A DNA stretch of 64,000 nucleotides from the NCBI RefSeq assembly GCF_035918235.1, contig NZ_CP109485.1, positions 2,108,001 through 2,172,000 on the forward strand, given 5' to 3'. This document shows, piece by piece, positions 15,772 to 24,698 of the stretch. The translations under genes and the position numbers were made by a program. The notes below the pieces were generated by a model, which ran no database searches, was not told where the DNA came from, and saw only the letters and a program-made list of their open reading frames with translations. This stretch comes from Streptomyces sp. NBC_01445 (lineage in GTDB: Bacteria; Actinomycetota; Actinomycetes; Streptomycetales; Streptomycetaceae). The stretch's first letter is position 1, and every line of letters starts with the position of its first letter.

Positions 15772-18594
15772 GTGAATATGAAGGGATTTTCTAGCCCAAA
15801 ACGGCATGAGTCGCACCGTCTCTTCGCCAGCCCCGCGTCTGGTCATGGTGAGTCCGCGGGCTCGGGGCTGCGCTCTCTGCTGAATCTGCGCAGCGTCGCC
15901 GGGCAGGTGTTCGTTATGCAGGTCGTGATCGTGGTGCTGCTGGTTGCGGCCGCGGTAACGGCCCTGGTGCTCCAGGCGGGGCGTGACAGTACGCGGGAGG
16001 CCGCGCGCCAGTCGCTGACCGCAGCAGAGACGTTCGCGAACGCCCCGGGCACGGTCCAGGCCTTGAACAGCAAGGATCCGACGGCCGTGCTGCAGCCGCG
16101 TGCCGAAGCGGCCCGGAAGCGGGCTGGGGTGACCTTCATCGTTGTCATGGACACCAACGGAATTCGCTATACGCACCCCGACCCCCGACAGATCGGGAAG
16201 AAGTTCATCGGCACCATCAAACCCTCGCTGGAAGGCGGCACCACCATCGAGAGCGCCCTCGGACTGCCCCTGGCCGAGGGCAGCGGGCCGGTCATCCAGG
16301 CGGTGGTGCCGGTGACCGATGACCGCGGCTCGGTCGTCGGCCTGGTTTCCGCCGGGATCAAGGTCCAAAAGGTGACCGCGCTTTCGGCACGGCACATGCC
16401 GATCATTTTCGGTGCCGGGGCGGCCGCGCTCGCCTTGTCCACCCTCGGGACGGCATTGGTGGCCAGGAGGTTGCGTGGGCAGACGCACGGTCTGGGCCCG
16501 GCGGAGATGACGCGGATGTACGAGCACCATGACGCGGTGCTGCACGCGGTCCGGGAAGGGGTACTGATCATCGGTGCCGACGGGCGGCTGATGCTGGCCA
16601 ACGACGAGGCGCGGCGGCTGCTGGAACTACCGGCGGATGCTGAACAGCGGCCGGTGGCAGAGCTGAAGTTGGATGCGGATACGGCGCGGCTGCTGACGTC
16701 GGGCGAGCCGACCACAGATGAGGTGCACCGCGCGGGGGACCGATTGCTGGCGGTCAACATGCGACCCACTGCCCCCTACGGCGGTCAAGCAGGCTGGGTG
16801 GTGACATTGCGGGACACCACGGAGCTGGCGGTGGTCACCGGACGGGCGGAGGTGGCGCGGGAGCGGTTGACCCTCTTGTACGACGCGGGGGTACGGATCG
16901 GTACCACGCTGGACGTGGTGCGCACCGCGCAGGAGCTGGCGGATGTGGCGACCCCGCGGTTTGCCGACATCGTCACCGTCGATCTGCTGGAGTCGGTGGA
17001 GCGGGGCGAGGAGCCGACCAGGACGGCGGGTATGCGCCGTACCGCAATCAGCGAGGGGTATGAGAAACGGGAGGGGATCTACCCGGTCGGAGAGCTGATC
17101 ACCTACTCGCCGACGGCTCCGCAGGCGCGGGCCCTGGAGACAGGGCGGGCGGTGCTGGAGGACGACCTGCGACAGGCCCGGGGGTGGCGGGAACAGGACC
17201 CTGACGCGGCCAGTAGGGCCCTGGAGCGCGGGGTGCATTCGCTGGTGACCGTGCCGCTCCAGGCGCGTGGCGTGGTGCTGGGGACGACGAACTTCTGGCG
17301 CACGGGGGATTCGCCCCCGTTCAAAGAAGAAGACCTCTCCTTCGCAGAGGAGCTGGCGGCGAGGGCGGCGGTGGCCATCGACAACGCCCGCCGCTTCACC
17401 CGTGAGCACACGATGGCAGTGACACTGCAGCGAAGTCTGCTGCCGCAAGAGGTACCGGAACAGGACGCATTGGATGTGGCCTGGCGGTATCTGCCGGCCG
17501 AAGCCGGCGTGGGCGGGGACTGGTTCGACGTCATCCCGCTGCCGGGCGCCCGGGTGGCACTGGTGGTCGGTGACGTGGTCGGCCACGGACTGCACGCGGC
17601 CGCGACGATGGGGCGCCTGCGCACTGCGGTACACAACTTCTCCGCCCTGGACCTGCCGCCGGACGAACTGCTCGGGCACCTGGACGAACTGGTCACCCGC
17701 ATCGACAGCGACGAGAGCACCGGCGACGGCCCGCAGGGCCGGCAAAGCGAAGCGGTCACCGGGGCGACCTGCCTGTACGCGATCTACGACCCGGTCACGG
17801 GAGTGTGCACGACGGCGCGAGCAGGGCACCCGGGCCCGGCGGTGGTGCATCCGGACGGGACCGTCACCTCTCCGGAAGTGCCCGCTTCGCCTCCTCTCGG
17901 CCTGGGCGGCCACCCCTTCGAAACCACCGAGCTGCGCCTGCCCGAGGGCTCACGACTTGTGCTGTACACCGACGGGCTGATCGTGAACCGCGACCGGGAC
18001 GTCGACACCGGACTGGCCCTGCTGCACCAGGCGCTGGAGGGGGCGGGGCGGACTCCGGAGGAGACGTGTCAGGCAGCGATCGACGCGATGCTGCCGGCGC
18101 ACCCGTCCGATGACATCGCGCTGCTGGTGGCGCGCACTCGGTTGCTCGAGCCGTCGAGGGTGGCGCAGTGGGAGGTGTCGCCGGATCCGGCGGCGGTGGC
18201 CCCGGTCCGTGCGGAGTGCGGGGCGCAACTGCAGGCATGGGGGCTGGGAGACATCGGGTTCACCACGGAACTCATCCTCAGCGAGCTGATCACCAACGCC
18301 ATCCGGTACGGCTCGCCGCCCATCAAAGTGCGGCTGCTGCACTGCCGCAGCCTGATCTGCGAGGTGTCGGACGGCTCCAGCACCTCGCCACATGTGCGGA
18401 GGGCAGCGACCACGGATGAGGGCGGCCGAGGGCTGTTCTTGGTGGCGCAGTTCGCCCAGCGGTGGGGCACGCGGTACACGCCGGGCGGCAAGGTCATCTG
18501 GGCCGAACAATCGCTGCACGTCGGTGCCGCAGTCCCAATGAGCGACACACTCACCGAAGCACTCCTCGACCAGTTCGACGATCCCAACCTCTGA
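15772..18594 (+). CDS. Membrane-anchored PP2C-type (SpoIIE) phosphatase with extracellular sensor, PAS, GAF and HATPase domains
   Basis: A 940-residue regulatory phosphatase. A first membrane span (VVIVVLLVAAAVTALVL, about residues 50-67) is followed by an extracellular sensor of the CitA/DcuS type, with FIVVMDTNGIRYTHPDPRQIG. A second span (about 205-225) leads inside. A PAS domain follows (VLHAVREGVLIIGADGRLML), then a GAF domain (about 360-540). The SpoIIE phosphatase carries the metal-binding motifs GGDWFDVIPLPG, VVGDVVGHGLHAAA and SDDIALLVA. The chain ends in an anti-sigma-type HATPase with LILSELITNAIRYG. Streptomyces uses such proteins in partner-switching control of sigma factors. Start codons GTG 15772 and ATG 15778 are both possible with no clear ribosome site. 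It is monocistronic; no anti-sigma or STAS gene is adjacent. Confidence 0.88.
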   Translation: MNMKGFSSPKRHESHRLFASPASGHGESAGSGLRSLLNLRSVAGQVFVMQVVIVVLLVAAAVTALVLQAGRDSTREAARQSLTAAETFANAPGTVQALNSKDPTAVLQPRAEAARKRAGVTFIVVMDTNGIRYTHPDPRQIGKKFIGTIKPSLEGGTTIESALGLPLAEGSGPVIQAVVPVTDDRGSVVGLVSAGIKVQKVTALSARHMPIIFGAGAAALALSTLGTALVARRLRGQTHGLGPAEMTRMYEHHDAVLHAVREGVLIIGADGRLMLANDEARRLLELPADAEQRPVAELKLDADTARLLTSGEPTTDEVHRAGDRLLAVNMRPTAPYGGQAGWVVTLRDTTELAVVTGRAEVARERLTLLYDAGVRIGTTLDVVRTAQELADVATPRFADIVTVDLLESVERGEEPTRTAGMRRTAISEGYEKREGIYPVGELITYSPTAPQARALETGRAVLEDDLRQARGWREQDPDAASRALERGVHSLVTVPLQARGVVLGTTNFWRTGDSPPFKEEDLSFAEELAARAAVAIDNARRFTREHTMAVTLQRSLLPQEVPEQDALDVAWRYLPAEAGVGGDWFDVIPLPGARVALVVGDVVGHGLHAAATMGRLRTAVHNFSALDLPPDELLGHLDELVTRIDSDESTGDGPQGRQSEAVTGATCLYAIYDPVTGVCTTARAGHPGPAVVHPDGTVTSPEVPASPPLGLGGHPFETTELRLPEGSRLVLYTDGLIVNRDRDVDTGLALLHQALEGAGRTPEETCQAAIDAMLPAHPSDDIALLVARTRLLEPSRVAQWEVSPDPAAVAPVRAECGAQLQAWGLGDIGFTTELILSELITNAIRYGSPPIKVRLLHCRSLICEVSDGSSTSPHVRRAATTDEGGRGLFLVAQFAQRWGTRYTPGGKVIWAEQSLHVGAAVPMSDTLTEALLDQFDDPNL

Positions 18595-18869
18595 ACGCAG
18601 GGGAACGCAGCGACACTTGAGCGGGGCCCGATGCCGGCGCAGAAGCGTGTCGGGGGCGTACCAGCAGCCGGACGCCCCGCGACTTCTCCCCTGGGAGGGG
18701 GTGGAGCAGTGCGCCTGCCGGAAACTTCGTCCGTGCAGGTCACCCCGCTCGGGGATCGCCCGGCCCGCGCCGCGGCAAGCGCCTCCTGGGCAGGCGCTGC
18801 GAGTCGCCCCAGTTACTCGCCGACCTGCCGACGGAGAGGCGCACCATCCGTGCACCTCACGGTTGGCAT

Positions 18870-18962
18870 GTAAAAGCCGCGTCTCAAGGGATCTTGAGAC
18901 GCGGCTGTCTACGAGGAGGGCCAGGGATCAGGAGCAGTGCCCCGTCGCCCCCGCACCGCTCA
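18870..18962. repeat. Dispersed repeat with perfect 14-bp hairpin, copy 1
   Basis: A 93-bp segment that reappears at 34847-34938 with only three differences (one extra A, one A/G change, one fewer C). Its left part is a perfect inverted repeat, AGCCGCGTCTCAAG / CTTGAGACGCGGCT with loop GGAT, at 18874-18905. The right part, about 55 bp, contains no hairpin but is equally conserved. The stem could act as a terminator for the phosphatase gene, yet conservation beyond the stem implies a mobile or recombining unit rather than a simple terminator. Confidence 0.85.
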
Positions 18963-19015
18963 CCTCGGCCGACGCGCGTTCCGTGGATACGGTCCGGTCG
19001 CCCGTTCCGCGCGCA

Positions 19016-19594
19016 TCACAGCGCCCGAACCACCGCGCCCATGTTGATGCCGTCCGCGCTGTTGTCGAGCTCCAGGTGACGGGCCCCTGTCCACCGGCAT
19101 TCGGCGCGGGAAGCCTTGTCCCAGAAGGCGTCCCAGTCGGCGAGCTTGGACGTGTCGCGGGCGTAGCCGCGGGCCCGCACCCGTGCGCGGGCGGTCTCCT
19201 TGTCCACGGTCACCCGTACCACCACGCACTCGGTGCCTGGCGGCCACCCGTGACGGTCGGCGACCGTCACAAGGTAGTCCGGGTCGTCGAAGTACCGGCC
19301 GAACGGAGCGTCGAGGACGACCGGGCGGCCGAGACGCAGGTTGTCCCCGGCCAGGTCCAGAAGCGTCGCGTACTCCAGGTCCATGACGACGGACCGGTAG
19401 TACGGGTTGTGGTCGCGCTCGGCCGGGTCCGTGCCGGCCGCCGCCAGGAGTGCCTCGGTCAGCCGCGTGCAGGCGGTGTCCTTGTCGAGGTACGCGGCGC
19501 CGGACCGCTCTGCGATCAGCCGGGCCACGCTGGACTTGCCTGATCCGGCGGGGCCGATCACTAGGTGGACGCGGGGGGCGCGGGGGTTGCTCAT
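19016..19594 (-). CDS. P-loop kinase-like ATPase, possibly a sugar-acid kinase
   Basis: A 192-residue protein with a Walker A motif GPAGSGKSSVARLIA near the N-terminus and VVLDAPFG as a probable Walker B strand. This is the layout of small gluconate/shikimate-type P-loop kinases. The central YYRSVVMDLEYATLLDLA and the C-terminal VRARGYARDTSKLADWDAFW are not assigned to a named family. It begins 24 bp after the stop of the MFS permease upstream in the same direction, with KDPG aldolase next. By context it may phosphorylate the imported sugar acid, but only the nucleotide-binding fold is directly supported. Confidence 0.65.
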   Translation of the reverse strand: MSNPRAPRVHLVIGPAGSGKSSVARLIAERSGAAYLDKDTACTRLTEALLAAAGTDPAERDHNPYYRSVVMDLEYATLLDLAGDNLRLGRPVVLDAPFGRYFDDPDYLVTVADRHGWPPGTECVVVRVTVDKETARARVRARGYARDTSKLADWDAFWDKASRAECRWTGARHLELDNSADGINMGAVVRAL

Positions 19595-19618
19595 TGCGCT
19601 GGCTCCGGGTGGGGTGGG

Positions 19619-20950
19619 TCAGGCGGCGACGGCCTGGCGGCGGTCCTTGACGAAGAGCAGGTACGACAGGCCGCCCACGATCAGCAGCGCGCCGCCGATC
19701 AGGAAGACCAGGCTGTAGTTGTTCCCGGTGGCGTCGAGGATCGCTCCGGAGACGACGGGCGCGGCCGCGGCGCCGAGGAAGCCGCCGAAGTTCTGGATCG
19801 CGCCGAGCGAGGCGACCTGGTGCTTCTCGGCGATGTCACCGGCCAGCGTCCACAGGCAGCCCATCGGCGCCTGTGCGGCGAAGTAGCCGACGGAGAGCAG
19901 GGCGATGGCGAGCGGCGTGCTGTCCACGTACGCCACGGGGATGACCGCGAGGGCGGCCAGGGCGGCGCCGCCGACGATGGGCACCTTGCGCGAGGTGACC
20001 GCGGAGTGACCCTTGCGGATGAGCCGGCCCGACAGCCAGCCGCCGGCCAGGACGCCCGCGATGCCGCAGAGGTACGGGAGCGAGGACAGCCAGCCGGTGT
20101 CGGCGAGGCTGAAGCCGCGGGAGGTCTGCAGGTAGCTGGGCAGCCAGGTCAGGTAGACCCAGACGGTGTAGAAGATGCCGAAGGCGCCGAGCACCATGAA
20201 CCAGGTGTTCTTCTGGCGGAACATCTGGCCCCAGCTCGCCTGCGGCTGGTCGGACGCCTTGGCGGCGGCGGCCGCCTCGGCAGCCTCGGCGCCCTTGATC
20301 AGGGCCTCCTCGCGCAGGGTGGGGTCGCGGTAGATACGCAGCCAGACCAGCACGATCACGAGGCCCAGGGCGCCGACGGCGAGGAACATGCCGCGCCAGC
20401 CGAAGGTGATCAGGAGGCCGGTGAGCAGCGGCGGGGCGAGCGCATTGGCGATCTGCGAGCCGGTGTTGACGATCGAGATCGGCAGTGCGCGCTCTTCCTT
20501 GTTGAACCAGCGCTCGTTGACCTTGAGCCCCGCGGTGAAGAACGGTGACTCGGCGACGCCGAGCGCGACCCGGGCCGCGTACAGCGTGCCGAAGGAGGTG
20601 GCCGCCGCGCCGATCATGGACACCAGCGACCAGAGTCCGGCCGCCCAGGCGTACATCTTCTTCGGGCCGAAGCGGTCGACGAGGTAGCCGGCCGGGAGGT
20701 TGGCGATCGCGTACGGCCAGGAGAAGGCGGCGAGCAGCAGACCCATCTCCGTGGAGCTCAGGCCGAACTCGTCCGCGACGGTGGTGTTCGCGATGCTCAG
20801 GGTCGCGCGGTCGAGATAGTTGACGACACCGCCGATCACCAGCAGGGCGACGAGGACCCAGCGGATACGGATCGACTTGCGCAGCGCGGACTCATCCCGG
20901 TCGAGGGACTCGGGTGTGAGGCTCTCGGGGGTGAGGGTCTGCTCGGCCAT
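19619..20950 (-). CDS. MFS transporter, anion:cation symporter family (hexonate/sugar-acid type)
   Basis: A 443-residue permease with twelve predicted spans. The opening signature VNYLDRATLSIANTTVADEF and the loop GYLVDRFGPKKMYAW place it with GudP/ExuT/DgoT-like transporters that import hexuronates or aldonates with protons. The start at 20950 follows AAAGGAG with 7-base spacing. It lies between KDPG aldolase upstream and a P-loop kinase downstream, all on the minus strand, supporting uptake of a sugar acid that ends as KDPG. The substrate is inferred. Confidence 0.88.
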   Translation of the reverse strand: MAEQTLTPESLTPESLDRDESALRKSIRIRWVLVALLVIGGVVNYLDRATLSIANTTVADEFGLSSTEMGLLLAAFSWPYAIANLPAGYLVDRFGPKKMYAWAAGLWSLVSMIGAAATSFGTLYAARVALGVAESPFFTAGLKVNERWFNKEERALPISIVNTGSQIANALAPPLLTGLLITFGWRGMFLAVGALGLVIVLVWLRIYRDPTLREEALIKGAEAAEAAAAAKASDQPQASWGQMFRQKNTWFMVLGAFGIFYTVWVYLTWLPSYLQTSRGFSLADTGWLSSLPYLCGIAGVLAGGWLSGRLIRKGHSAVTSRKVPIVGGAALAALAVIPVAYVDSTPLAIALLSVGYFAAQAPMGCLWTLAGDIAEKHQVASLGAIQNFGGFLGAAAAPVVSGAILDATGNNYSLVFLIGGALLIVGGLSYLLFVKDRRQAVAA

Positions 20951-21024
20951 GGATGAGCTCCTTTGCTCCATGAACGGCGGGGCGGGGACAGTACAGGAAG
21001 TTCTGGTGTGCGGGAGGTGGCGTC

Positions 21025-21672
21025 TCAGGCCCGGGCTTCGCCGATGGCCGCGAGCATGGTGGCGGCTGCCCGGGTGACCTGGCCGTAGTCGCCGTCGGCG
21101 CGGGCGGCCTTGGTGACGGAGGAGCCGACGCCCACGGCGGTGACGCCGGCGTCGAACCACTGCTTCACGTTGTCCGGGGTGACCCCGCCCGCGGGCATGA
21201 GGGGCGCCTGGGGAAGAGGGGCCTTCACGGTGCGCACGTAGTCGGGGCCAAGGAACTCGGCAGGGAAGACCTTCACGATGTCGGCGCCTGCCTGCATGGT
21301 GTCGACGATCTCGGAGGGCGTGAAGGCGCCGCTGACCGAGACCGCCTGGTAGCGGTTGGCGGTCGCCAGCATCGCCGGGTTGAGGTTGGGGCTGACCAGG
21401 AGGTTGGCGCCGGCCGAGATGCAGCGGTGGGCGGCCTGCTCGTCCAGGACCGTGCCGGCGCCGATGACGATGCCGTCCTTGCGGTGGCGGTCGGCGAGAC
21501 TGGTGATGACGTCCAGGGCACCCGGCACGGAGAGGGTGATCTCGAGGGCTCGGATGCCGCCTTCGATGGCGGCTTCGGAGACAGCGAGTGCCTCTTCGGC
21601 GGTGTCGAGGCGGACGATCAGGAGGGCCCCGGAACGGGTGATGGCGTCCAAGGCGTTAAACTTTGTTCCCAT
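21025..21672 (-). CDS. eda: 2-dehydro-3-deoxy-6-phosphogluconate (KDPG) aldolase
   Basis: A class I aldolase of 215 residues that splits KDPG into pyruvate and glyceraldehyde 3-phosphate (or acts on the galacto isomer). The Schiff-base Lys is K134 in ADIVKVFPAEFLGPDYV, and the general acid/base Glu is E44 in RALEITLSVPGA. GAGTVLDEQAA and the phosphate-binding MPAGGVTPDN are also present. It is the first gene of the minus-strand sugar-acid operon and diverges from a DeoR-type regulator 59 bp away. Confidence 0.93.
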   Translation of the reverse strand: MGTKFNALDAITRSGALLIVRLDTAEEALAVSEAAIEGGIRALEITLSVPGALDVITSLADRHRKDGIVIGAGTVLDEQAAHRCISAGANLLVSPNLNPAMLATANRYQAVSVSGAFTPSEIVDTMQAGADIVKVFPAEFLGPDYVRTVKAPLPQAPLMPAGGVTPDNVKQWFDAGVTAVGVGSSVTKAARADGDYGQVTRAAATMLAAIGEARA

Positions 21673-21705
21673 AGCGCAACACCGTAGAACATCGATTCAC
21701 AAAGT
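21660..21705. promoter_or_regulatory. Inverted repeat in the eda/DeoR divergent promoter
   Basis: ACTTTGT (21660-21666) and its exact complement ACAAAGT (21699-21705) flank the 59-bp divergent region; the first arm lies inside the first codons of eda. TTTGT-type half-sites are seen for several DeoR-family repressors, so this is a candidate binding site for the adjacent regulator. With 7-bp arms, chance is possible. Confidence 0.35.
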
Positions 21706-21731
21706 GTCACGCGAGTGAGAGTGGAGTCACA

Positions 21732-22520
21732 GTGAGCGGCAATGGACCGCTGATCCCGGAACAGCGCCACCAGGAGCTCCTGCGCCTGCTGCGAGGCAGC
21801 GGCGTGCTGAGCATCCGGGAACTGACCGCCCGCCTGAACGTCTCCCACATGACGGTGCGCCGCGACATCGCGGCCCTGGAGGAGAGCGGCCAGGTCGTCT
21901 CGGTGCAGGGCGGCGTCCGCCTGGCCGACTGGACGGGCAACGCGCCGCCCCGGGAGCGGGCCACTCGCGCCGCACTGGAGGTGCCTCGCAAGCAGGTCAT
22001 CGCGCAGGCCGCCGCCGGGCTGGTCGAGGACGGCACGGTCGTGTATCTGGACGCCGGCACGACCTGCCAGGAGGTCGTCCCGCTCCTCGCCGCCCGGACG
22101 AACCTGACGGTGGTCACCAATGACTTCCACGCCGCTCTCGCGCTGATGGCCCTGCCCTCGGTGCACACGATCCACACCGGCGGGGAGGCGGACGCGGACA
22201 GTGGCTCGAGCAGCGGCCCGCTCGCGGCCAGGACGATCGAGGACCTCAATATCGACCTGGCCTTCCTCAGCACCGGCACCTGGGACCTGTCCCATGGCGT
22301 GACCAGCCACTCCTCGGAGAAGGTGCTGCTGAAGCGGGCGGTCATGGCATCGGCCGCGTCGGTCGCCCTGCTCGCCGACAGTACGAAGTGGGGCGGCGTC
22401 GAGCGGTTCACGGTGACCCGCCTCGACGCACTCGACACGGTCGTCACGGACTCCGGCCTGCCGGCCGAGATCATCGACAGCATCGCCGAGCAGGGACCGA
22501 AGGTCCTTCGCACGGAGTGA
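21732..22520 (+). CDS. DeoR-family transcriptional repressor
   Basis: A 262-residue regulator. The N-terminal winged helix reads IPEQRHQELLRLLRGSGVLS and then LNVSHMTVRRDIAALEE, with VQGGVRL of the DeoR linker. The C-terminal sugar-phosphate-sensing domain (ISOCOT fold) has VYLDAGTTCQEVVPLL and LAFLSTGTWDL, ending LLADSTKWG. DeoR proteins of this type release DNA on binding phosphorylated sugar intermediates, so it probably controls the divergent KDPG aldolase operon. The GTG start is the first in-frame codon in a very short leader. Confidence 0.88.
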   Translation: MSGNGPLIPEQRHQELLRLLRGSGVLSIRELTARLNVSHMTVRRDIAALEESGQVVSVQGGVRLADWTGNAPPRERATRAALEVPRKQVIAQAAAGLVEDGTVVYLDAGTTCQEVVPLLAARTNLTVVTNDFHAALALMALPSVHTIHTGGEADADSGSSSGPLAARTIEDLNIDLAFLSTGTWDLSHGVTSHSSEKVLLKRAVMASAASVALLADSTKWGGVERFTVTRLDALDTVVTDSGLPAEIIDSIAEQGPKVLRTE

Positions 22521-22614
22521 GGGGCCCGGCGCCCTGCGCACGGACGCCTGGCGGAATCCCTCAACTCCCCTTCGCACCGGGCCACTTGGCGCCGTGGGCA
22601 CCGCACTCCGGAAC

Positions 22615-23499
22615 TCAGCAGGCCAGGTCGGCGACCAGCTTCTCGATCTCCGCGGCCGTCCGCTCGTCCGGATGACCGACCGTCATGCGCGCCGTACCCG
22701 CAGGCAGGCCGCGTGCGACCAGGGCGCGCTTGATGCGTCCGACGCTCGGGCCGAGCAGTGCGACGACGCGGTCCACACGCCCCTGGAGACGGGCGAGTTC
22801 ACCGGCGCCGGCACCCGCGCGATGCGCCGCGGCGAGCTCCAGGAAGGGCTCCGGCAGCGCGCCGGAGCAGCCGGAGATCACGCCCGCGCCTCCCTCGTCG
22901 AGGACGGTGGTCAGCAGTGCGTCGTTCCCGGAGTAGACGGTGGAGTCGGCAGGCAGGGCGGCACGGTACGCGGCGACTTGGGTGGACGGCGATCCGCTGA
23001 GCTTGACGCCGGCGAACCCGCAGTCGGCCGCGAGCCGCCCGAACGGCTCGGGCCCGACCGTGATGCCGCTGCGCTCGGGGAACAGGTACGCATACAGATC
23101 CGTGTCGCCCGCGGCCTCGCGTACCCGGCGGAAGTGGTCCAGCAACTCGCCTTCATCGGCGGTGAAGTAGTACGGGGTGAGCGCGGCGATCCGGGTGGCA
23201 CCGGCGGCGACGGCATCCCGCGTCAGGGCAACCGCGGTGTGCGTGTCGGCGGCGCCGGTGTGCGCCATCACCCCTTGGGACCCGGCCGTCTCGAGGGCCA
23301 GCTCGAGGAGCCGCCGCCGTTCGACGCGATCCAGGGCGGGGAACTCCCCGGTGGTGCCCGCGATCATCAGCCGGCCCGTGGTGGCGGCGGTGAAGCGGAA
23401 CAACTCGCGGGCAGCGGGCATGTCCACCGCGCCGGTGGCGGTGAACGGGGTGGTGAGAGGGGTGATGACCGTGGACTGTACGGATGCAGAAGTGGACAT
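22615..23499 (-). CDS. DapA-superfamily aldolase/dehydratase (DHDPS-like)
   Basis: A 294-residue TIM-barrel lyase of the dihydrodipicolinate synthase/N-acetylneuraminate lyase superfamily. The substrate-carboxylate loop is AGTTGEFPALDRVE. The conserved Tyr is in DLYAYLFPERSG, and the Schiff-base Lys is in FAGVKLSGSPST. In this context it more likely cleaves or dehydrates a keto-deoxy sugar acid than makes lysine precursors. The ATG at 23499 gives a normal N-terminus (MSTSASVQSTVITPLTTPF); GGAGG lies 12 bases upstream. It diverges from the hydroxyacid dehydrogenase across a region with a perfect palindrome. Confidence 0.87.
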   Translation of the reverse strand: MSTSASVQSTVITPLTTPFTATGAVDMPAARELFRFTAATTGRLMIAGTTGEFPALDRVERRRLLELALETAGSQGVMAHTGAADTHTAVALTRDAVAAGATRIAALTPYYFTADEGELLDHFRRVREAAGDTDLYAYLFPERSGITVGPEPFGRLAADCGFAGVKLSGSPSTQVAAYRAALPADSTVYSGNDALLTTVLDEGGAGVISGCSGALPEPFLELAAAHRAGAGAGELARLQGRVDRVVALLGPSVGRIKRALVARGLPAGTARMTVGHPDERTAAEIEKLVADLAC

Positions 23500-23545
23500 A
23501 CGAGGTGAATTCCTCCGGCACGACGCGGAAATTCTCAGGAAAGTC

Positions 23546-23565
23546 GTCAACGGTTAACCGTTGAC
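23546..23565. promoter_or_regulatory. Perfect 20-bp palindromic operator, probable GntR site
   Basis: GTCAACGGTTAACCGTTGAC is a perfect palindrome between the DapA-like gene (start 23499, minus) and the hydroxyacid dehydrogenase (start 23649, plus). Its outer arms GTCAAC and GTTGAC recur at 26065-26081 in front of the FadR-type GntR gene. Position in a divergent promoter plus recurrence near the regulator supports an operator for that regulator. Confidence 0.75.
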
Positions 23566-23648
23566 GGTTGCCGATCGTACGCCCGAGGATGACCGGAGTC
23601 ACGAGCCGCAGGGGTCACTGCCGACCCCGCTTCGCACCGGAGCGCACC

Positions 23649-24638
23649 ATGCCCGTTCAGCCCGAACACCTCGTCAGCCTCTATCACTTGAACGACCTCG
23701 GCCCCGCGGAACTGCGCCGGCTCCTTCCCGGCCACCCGGATCTCCGCATCTCCGAGATCGGCCCCGACGAGGACCCGCTCGACCACCTCGAGACGCTCTC
23801 CACGGCCACGATCGTGCTCGCCCCGCTGGAGAAGGAACGTCGCGTCACCGCGGAGCTGATGGACGCGATGCCGCACTGCCGACTGATCCAGTCGGTGGCG
23901 GTGGGCTTCGACGGGGTCGACCACGTGGCGGCCGCCGAGCGCGGCATCCCGGTCGCCAACCTGCCCGGTTTCAACACCGACGCCGTCGCCGACTGGACCG
24001 TCGGTGCTCTCCTCTACCTGCTGCGCCCGTACGCCTTCGGCCACGCCAAGGTCGAGCGCGGCGAATGGGGCCCTGAGGGCGTCCGCGGCCACGACCTGTC
24101 CGCGCGCACGGTCGGCATCGCGGGTTTCGGCAACATCGGCCGCGCCGTCGCCCGTCGGCTCGACGCCTTCGGCGCCGAAGTCCTGGTCCACGACCCGTAC
24201 CCGAGCGAACCGCACCGCGAGTACGTCGGCCTCGAAGAGCTGGCCGAGCGCTGCGACGTCCTCACCCTCCACATGCCCCTGAACGCAGCGACCCGCGGTG
24301 TCGTCGGGACCGACCTGCTGCGGCGCATGCCGCGCGGCTCGTACGTCCTTAACGCCGGCCGCGGTGGTGTGCTCGACGAGGCGGCCGTGGCCCGTGCCCT
24401 GGATTCAGGGCAGTTGGCGGGCGCGGCACTCGATGTGTTCGCCGAAGAGCCGCTGCCCGCCGACTCCCCGCTGCGCGGCCGCACGGACGTCCTGCTCAAC
24501 CCGCACGCCGCAGGCGTGACCTACGAGGCGTACCGCAACCTGCGCGCCGGCGTGATCGAGAGCCTCGACCTGGTGCTCTCGGGCAAGGCCCCGCGTGCCG
24601 TCGTCAACGGCGTCGGTCCGGACGAGTCCCGCGGCTGA
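23649..24638 (+). CDS. D-isomer-specific 2-hydroxyacid dehydrogenase
   Basis: A 329-residue NAD(P)-dependent reductase of 2-ketoacids. The cofactor fold is TVGIAGFGNIGRAVARRL. The catalytic Arg lies before NAGRGGVLDEAAV, the Glu is in ALDVFAEEPLP, and the His is in LLNPHAAGVT. The start ATG 23649 follows CGGAG. The family includes glyoxylate/hydroxypyruvate reductases and 2-ketogluconate reductases, and the sugar-acid neighbours favour such a role. An MFS permease follows 60 bp downstream, then the GntR regulator. Confidence 0.88.
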   Translation: MPVQPEHLVSLYHLNDLGPAELRRLLPGHPDLRISEIGPDEDPLDHLETLSTATIVLAPLEKERRVTAELMDAMPHCRLIQSVAVGFDGVDHVAAAERGIPVANLPGFNTDAVADWTVGALLYLLRPYAFGHAKVERGEWGPEGVRGHDLSARTVGIAGFGNIGRAVARRLDAFGAEVLVHDPYPSEPHREYVGLEELAERCDVLTLHMPLNAATRGVVGTDLLRRMPRGSYVLNAGRGGVLDEAAVARALDSGQLAGAALDVFAEEPLPADSPLRGRTDVLLNPHAAGVTYEAYRNLRAGVIESLDLVLSGKAPRAVVNGVGPDESRG

Positions 24639-24698
24639 GTCCCTCGGCCGACCGCTCCGTTCCTGTACCCGCCCGTCCCCACAACCGCTAGGTGTCCA

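Noticed and set aside
18870..18962. Repeat considered as an att site or tRNA fragment
   Set aside because: No tRNA arm pattern, no integrase gene nearby, and the hairpin dominates; an att role remains unproven.
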